From Clostridiales bacterium (GTDB lineage Bacteria > Bacillota > Clostridia > Oscillospirales > Acutalibacteraceae), in the NCBI GenBank assembly GCA_012516295.1, contig JAAYWU010000295.1:1-7022 (forward strand): a stretch of DNA of 7,022 bases, read 5' to 3'. A program made the position numbers and the translations under genes. Under the pieces are notes generated by a model that was not told the origin of the DNA, ran no database searches, and was given only the letters and a program-made list of their open reading frames with translations. How positions within the stretch are numbered: position 1 is the first letter of the stretch; each line of letters begins with the position of its first letter. Below, piece after piece: positions 5,317-7,022 of this stretch.

Positions 5317-5859
5317 ATGAGCAGTGTCCTTGTAGCGAATTCCAATGCGGATTACGCTCGAAAAATTTCCGCAGTACTCCGTACCTCCGGCTTGAATGTC
5401 AGCTGCGTCTGTACAACCGGTGCACAGACGATTGATTTTGCCAACCGGCATTATCACGGCGGGGTGGTTGTTTGTAGTGCGAAATTAAGGGATATGTCCG
5501 CGTTGAACCTGCCGGAGATTATCGGGCCGAATTATGATTTTTTGTTCCTGCTGAAATCACAGCAGTCGAAAATTGCCGGAGCACTTTCCTGTGCCAGCCT
5601 GATCCTGCCGATCAACCGCATGGATTTGGTTTCCTCGGTGAATATGCTTTTGAATCTTTCCGATTACACAAGCCTTACCGTGAAAAAGAAGCTGGCGCAA
5701 GGGGATTTTGATGAAAAACAGGTGATTGAACAGGCAAAAAACCGGATTATGGAGCGCAACTATTTTACAGAACCGCAGGCTTACCGGTTTATGCAGAAGA
5801 AAAGTATGAATTCCGGCAAAAAAATGATTGAAATAGCAATGATTATCTTAAATATGTAA
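5317..5859 (+). CDS. ANTAR-domain RNA-binding antiterminator with pseudo-receiver
   Basis: A 180-residue AmiR/NasR-type regulator. Residues 3-112 form a receiver-like fold, but the acidic pocket is replaced by VLVANSN (4-10). The phospho-acceptor position reads VVVCSAKLRD, with Ser/Cys instead of Asp, and the conserved Lys before the last beta-turn reads LILPIN. Phosphorylation is therefore unlikely. Residues 132-178 are an ANTAR three-helix domain: VIEQAKNRIMERN, then the T-E-x-x-A-Y signature in FTEPQAYRFMQKKSM, then KKMIEIAMIIL. ANTAR proteins bind paired hexaloop hairpins and stop terminators forming. Start: ATG 5317 has GGAG nine bases upstream; the TTG at 5308 abuts that site. It follows glnA by 34 bases and its likely target is the glnA leader. 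A glnA-linked antiterminator of this type has been described in solventogenic Clostridium. How it senses nitrogen is unknown; direct contact with glutamine synthetase is one inference. Confidence 0.9.
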   Translation: MSSVLVANSNADYARKISAVLRTSGLNVSCVCTTGAQTIDFANRHYHGGVVVCSAKLRDMSALNLPEIIGPNYDFLFLLKSQQSKIAGALSCASLILPINRMDLVSSVNMLLNLSDYTSLTVKKKLAQGDFDEKQVIEQAKNRIMERNYFTEPQAYRFMQKKSMNSGKKMIEIAMIILNM

Positions 5860-5873
5860 AAGGAGGGATTGAG

Positions 5874-6704
5874 ATGAAATTTACCAAAATGCAGGGAATA
5901 GGAAACGATTACCTCTATTTTAACTGCTTTGAGGAGAAAATAGAAAATCCATCCGAACTTGCGATAAAACTAAGCGACCGCCATTTTGGCGTCGGCTCTG
6001 ATGGGATTATTCTGATCGAACCGTCCGACCATGCGGATTGCCGGATGGATATTTATAATTCCGACGGCTCCCGTGCAATGATGTGCGGCAACGGCATACG
6101 CTGTGTGGGAAAATATCTTTATGAACGCGGCCTTGTCCGGAAGGACGTGCTGAAAGTCGATACGCTGAGCGGCGTGAAAACGCTGTTTTTGGACGTGGAA
6201 AACGGCATTGTGCGTTCCGTAAAGGTGGATATGGGAAAGCCCGTATTTCGTCCTGCGGATATTCCGGTTATCTTTTCCAAGGAAACGGTTATTGATGAAC
6301 CGGTTACTGTGGATGGAAGCGAATACAGAATTACCTGTGTTTCCATGGGAAACCCGCATTGCGTTTTGTTTGTAGACGACGTTGATGCGGTTCCGATTGA
6401 AACAATCGGAACCAAAATGGAACACGCCCCCATTTTCCCGGACAGGGCGAATATCGAATTTGTACAGGTGCTGAATTCCGGCGAAGCAAAGATGCGCGTT
6501 TGGGAACGCGGCGCGGGAGAAACCTGGGCCTTCGGAACCGGTGCCTGCGCTTCCGCGGTAAGCTGTGCGGTAAATCATAAAACAGGCCGAAAAGTAAAAA
6601 TGCACCTTAAAGGCGGCGACCTAAGCATAGAATGGGACGATCAGACAGACACCGTCTTTATGCAAGGCCCCGCCGAATTTGTGTTTGACGGGACGATCGA
6701 TTGA
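5874..6704 (+). CDS. dapF: diaminopimelate epimerase
   Basis: Cofactor-independent epimerase converting LL- to meso-diaminopimelate for lysine and peptidoglycan, 276 residues, full length for the family. The two mirror-image halves each carry a catalytic cysteine: Cys71 in MMCGNGIRC and Cys225 in GTGACAS. Substrate-binding motifs are also present: MQGIGNDY (6-13), FGVGSDGII (38-46), YNSDGSRA (61-68), SMGNPHCV (157-164) and VWERGAGET (209-217). AGGAGG at 5861-5866 lies seven bases before ATG 5874. It starts 14 bases after the ANTAR gene, so the two are almost certainly co-transcribed. Nothing is missing or unusual in the active site. Confidence 0.97.
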   Translation: MKFTKMQGIGNDYLYFNCFEEKIENPSELAIKLSDRHFGVGSDGIILIEPSDHADCRMDIYNSDGSRAMMCGNGIRCVGKYLYERGLVRKDVLKVDTLSGVKTLFLDVENGIVRSVKVDMGKPVFRPADIPVIFSKETVIDEPVTVDGSEYRITCVSMGNPHCVLFVDDVDAVPIETIGTKMEHAPIFPDRANIEFVQVLNSGEAKMRVWERGAGETWAFGTGACASAVSCAVNHKTGRKVKMHLKGGDLSIEWDDQTDTVFMQGPAEFVFDGTID

Positions 6705-6730
6705 ACGGAATAGATTGATGAAAGGAATGA

Positions 6731-7022
6731 ATGGTTTTGCTGAAAGTTAATGAGAATTTTATTAAGCTGCCACCCAGTTATTTATTTGTAGATATTGCCA
6801 ATAAGGTCAATGCGTTTTCAAAGCAGCATCCGGAAGTGGAGATTATACGCATGGGGATCGGCGATGTTACCCGCCCTTTGCCCAAAGCGGTTGTTGCCGC
6901 AATGCAGAAAGCCGCCGAAGAAATGGGAAAGGCGGAGACCTTCCGGGGCTATGGGCCGGAAGCGGGATATGAATTCCTGCGCTCGGCAATAGCGGAAAAC
7001 GATTTCCAGAAGCGCGGCGGGG
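6731..7022 (+). CDS. dapL: LL-diaminopimelate aminotransferase, N-terminal part
   Basis: The first 97 residues of a class I/II PLP aminotransferase that makes LL-diaminopimelate directly from tetrahydrodipicolinate and glutamate; the gene runs off the right edge. Diagnostic DapL segments are NENFIKLPPSYLFVDIANKV, IIRMGIGDVTRPLP, and AETFRGYGPEAGYEFLRSAI, the last marking DapL rather than AspC- or DapC-type enzymes. The PLP lysine lies beyond the window. Start: ATG 6731 with AAAGGA four bases upstream; the ATG at 6727 is out of frame and quickly stops, and TTG 6737 is a better-spaced but less likely alternative. It follows dapF by 26 bases. Its product is DapF's substrate, and its amino donor glutamate links it to glutamine synthetase. 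Confidence 0.94.
   Translation, partial: MVLLKVNENFIKLPPSYLFVDIANKVNAFSKQHPEVEIIRMGIGDVTRPLPKAVVAAMQKAAEEMGKAETFRGYGPEAGYEFLRSAIAENDFQKRGG

Noticed and set aside
1..7022. CRISPR array, toxin-antitoxin pair or defence island
   Set aside because: No regularly spaced repeats, no recognisable toxin or antitoxin pair, and no nuclease, helicase or reverse transcriptase genes were seen.

Overview
The window looks like a chromosomal segment of an anaerobic, low-to-mid GC Clostridia member, possibly of the Oscillospiraceae/Ruminococcaceae type. The evidence is Firmicutes-style AGGAGG ribosome-binding sites, a GSI-alpha glutamine synthetase paired with an ANTAR antiterminator, a DapL-type lysine pathway, an anaerobic-reductase-like protein and clostridial phage genes. 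The placement is inferred from gene content only; no sequence search was possible.

Layout. (a) 1-190 holds two strong hairpin terminators at a convergent junction. (b) 186-470 (minus) encodes a 94-residue protein resembling only the C-terminal glycyl-radical end of anaerobic ribonucleotide reductase NrdD. Its promoter lies within two NrdR-box-like 16-mers separated by exactly 16 bp. (c) 717-872 (plus) is a well-formed but uncharacterised 51-residue gene with its own terminator. (d) 873-1233 has no protein gene; it holds an extended -10 promoter and a stretch (about 1033-1180) able to fold into a long imperfect stem, a candidate small RNA. (e) 1234-2793 (minus) is a decayed prophage fragment: an intact LL-H-type holin, an endolysin remnant with a truncated N-terminus and a one-base frameshift, and an AT-rich piece of a WD40-like phage structural gene fused directly to it. 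(f) 2838-3815 (minus) is an intact IS5-family transposase lying between the phage debris and the housekeeping genes. (g) 3851-7022 (plus) is a tight cluster: glnA, an ANTAR RNA-binding regulator, dapF, and the start of dapL, which runs off the right edge.

How the genes work together. glnA is preceded by a leader that can form an intrinsic terminator just before its ribosome-binding site. The next gene encodes an ANTAR protein, the family that relieves such terminators by binding hexaloop RNA hairpins, so the pair is probably self-contained nitrogen control. dapF and dapL follow with short gaps and would supply meso-diaminopimelate for peptidoglycan and lysine. This suggests, but does not prove, that lysine/cell-wall precursor synthesis is read from the same transcript.

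I found no CRISPR array, tRNA, rRNA or complete defence system. The observations most worth pursuing are the stand-alone NrdD-like glycyl-radical domain under probable NrdR control, the glnA leader with its pseudo-receiver ANTAR protein, and the possible small RNA at 1033-1180.
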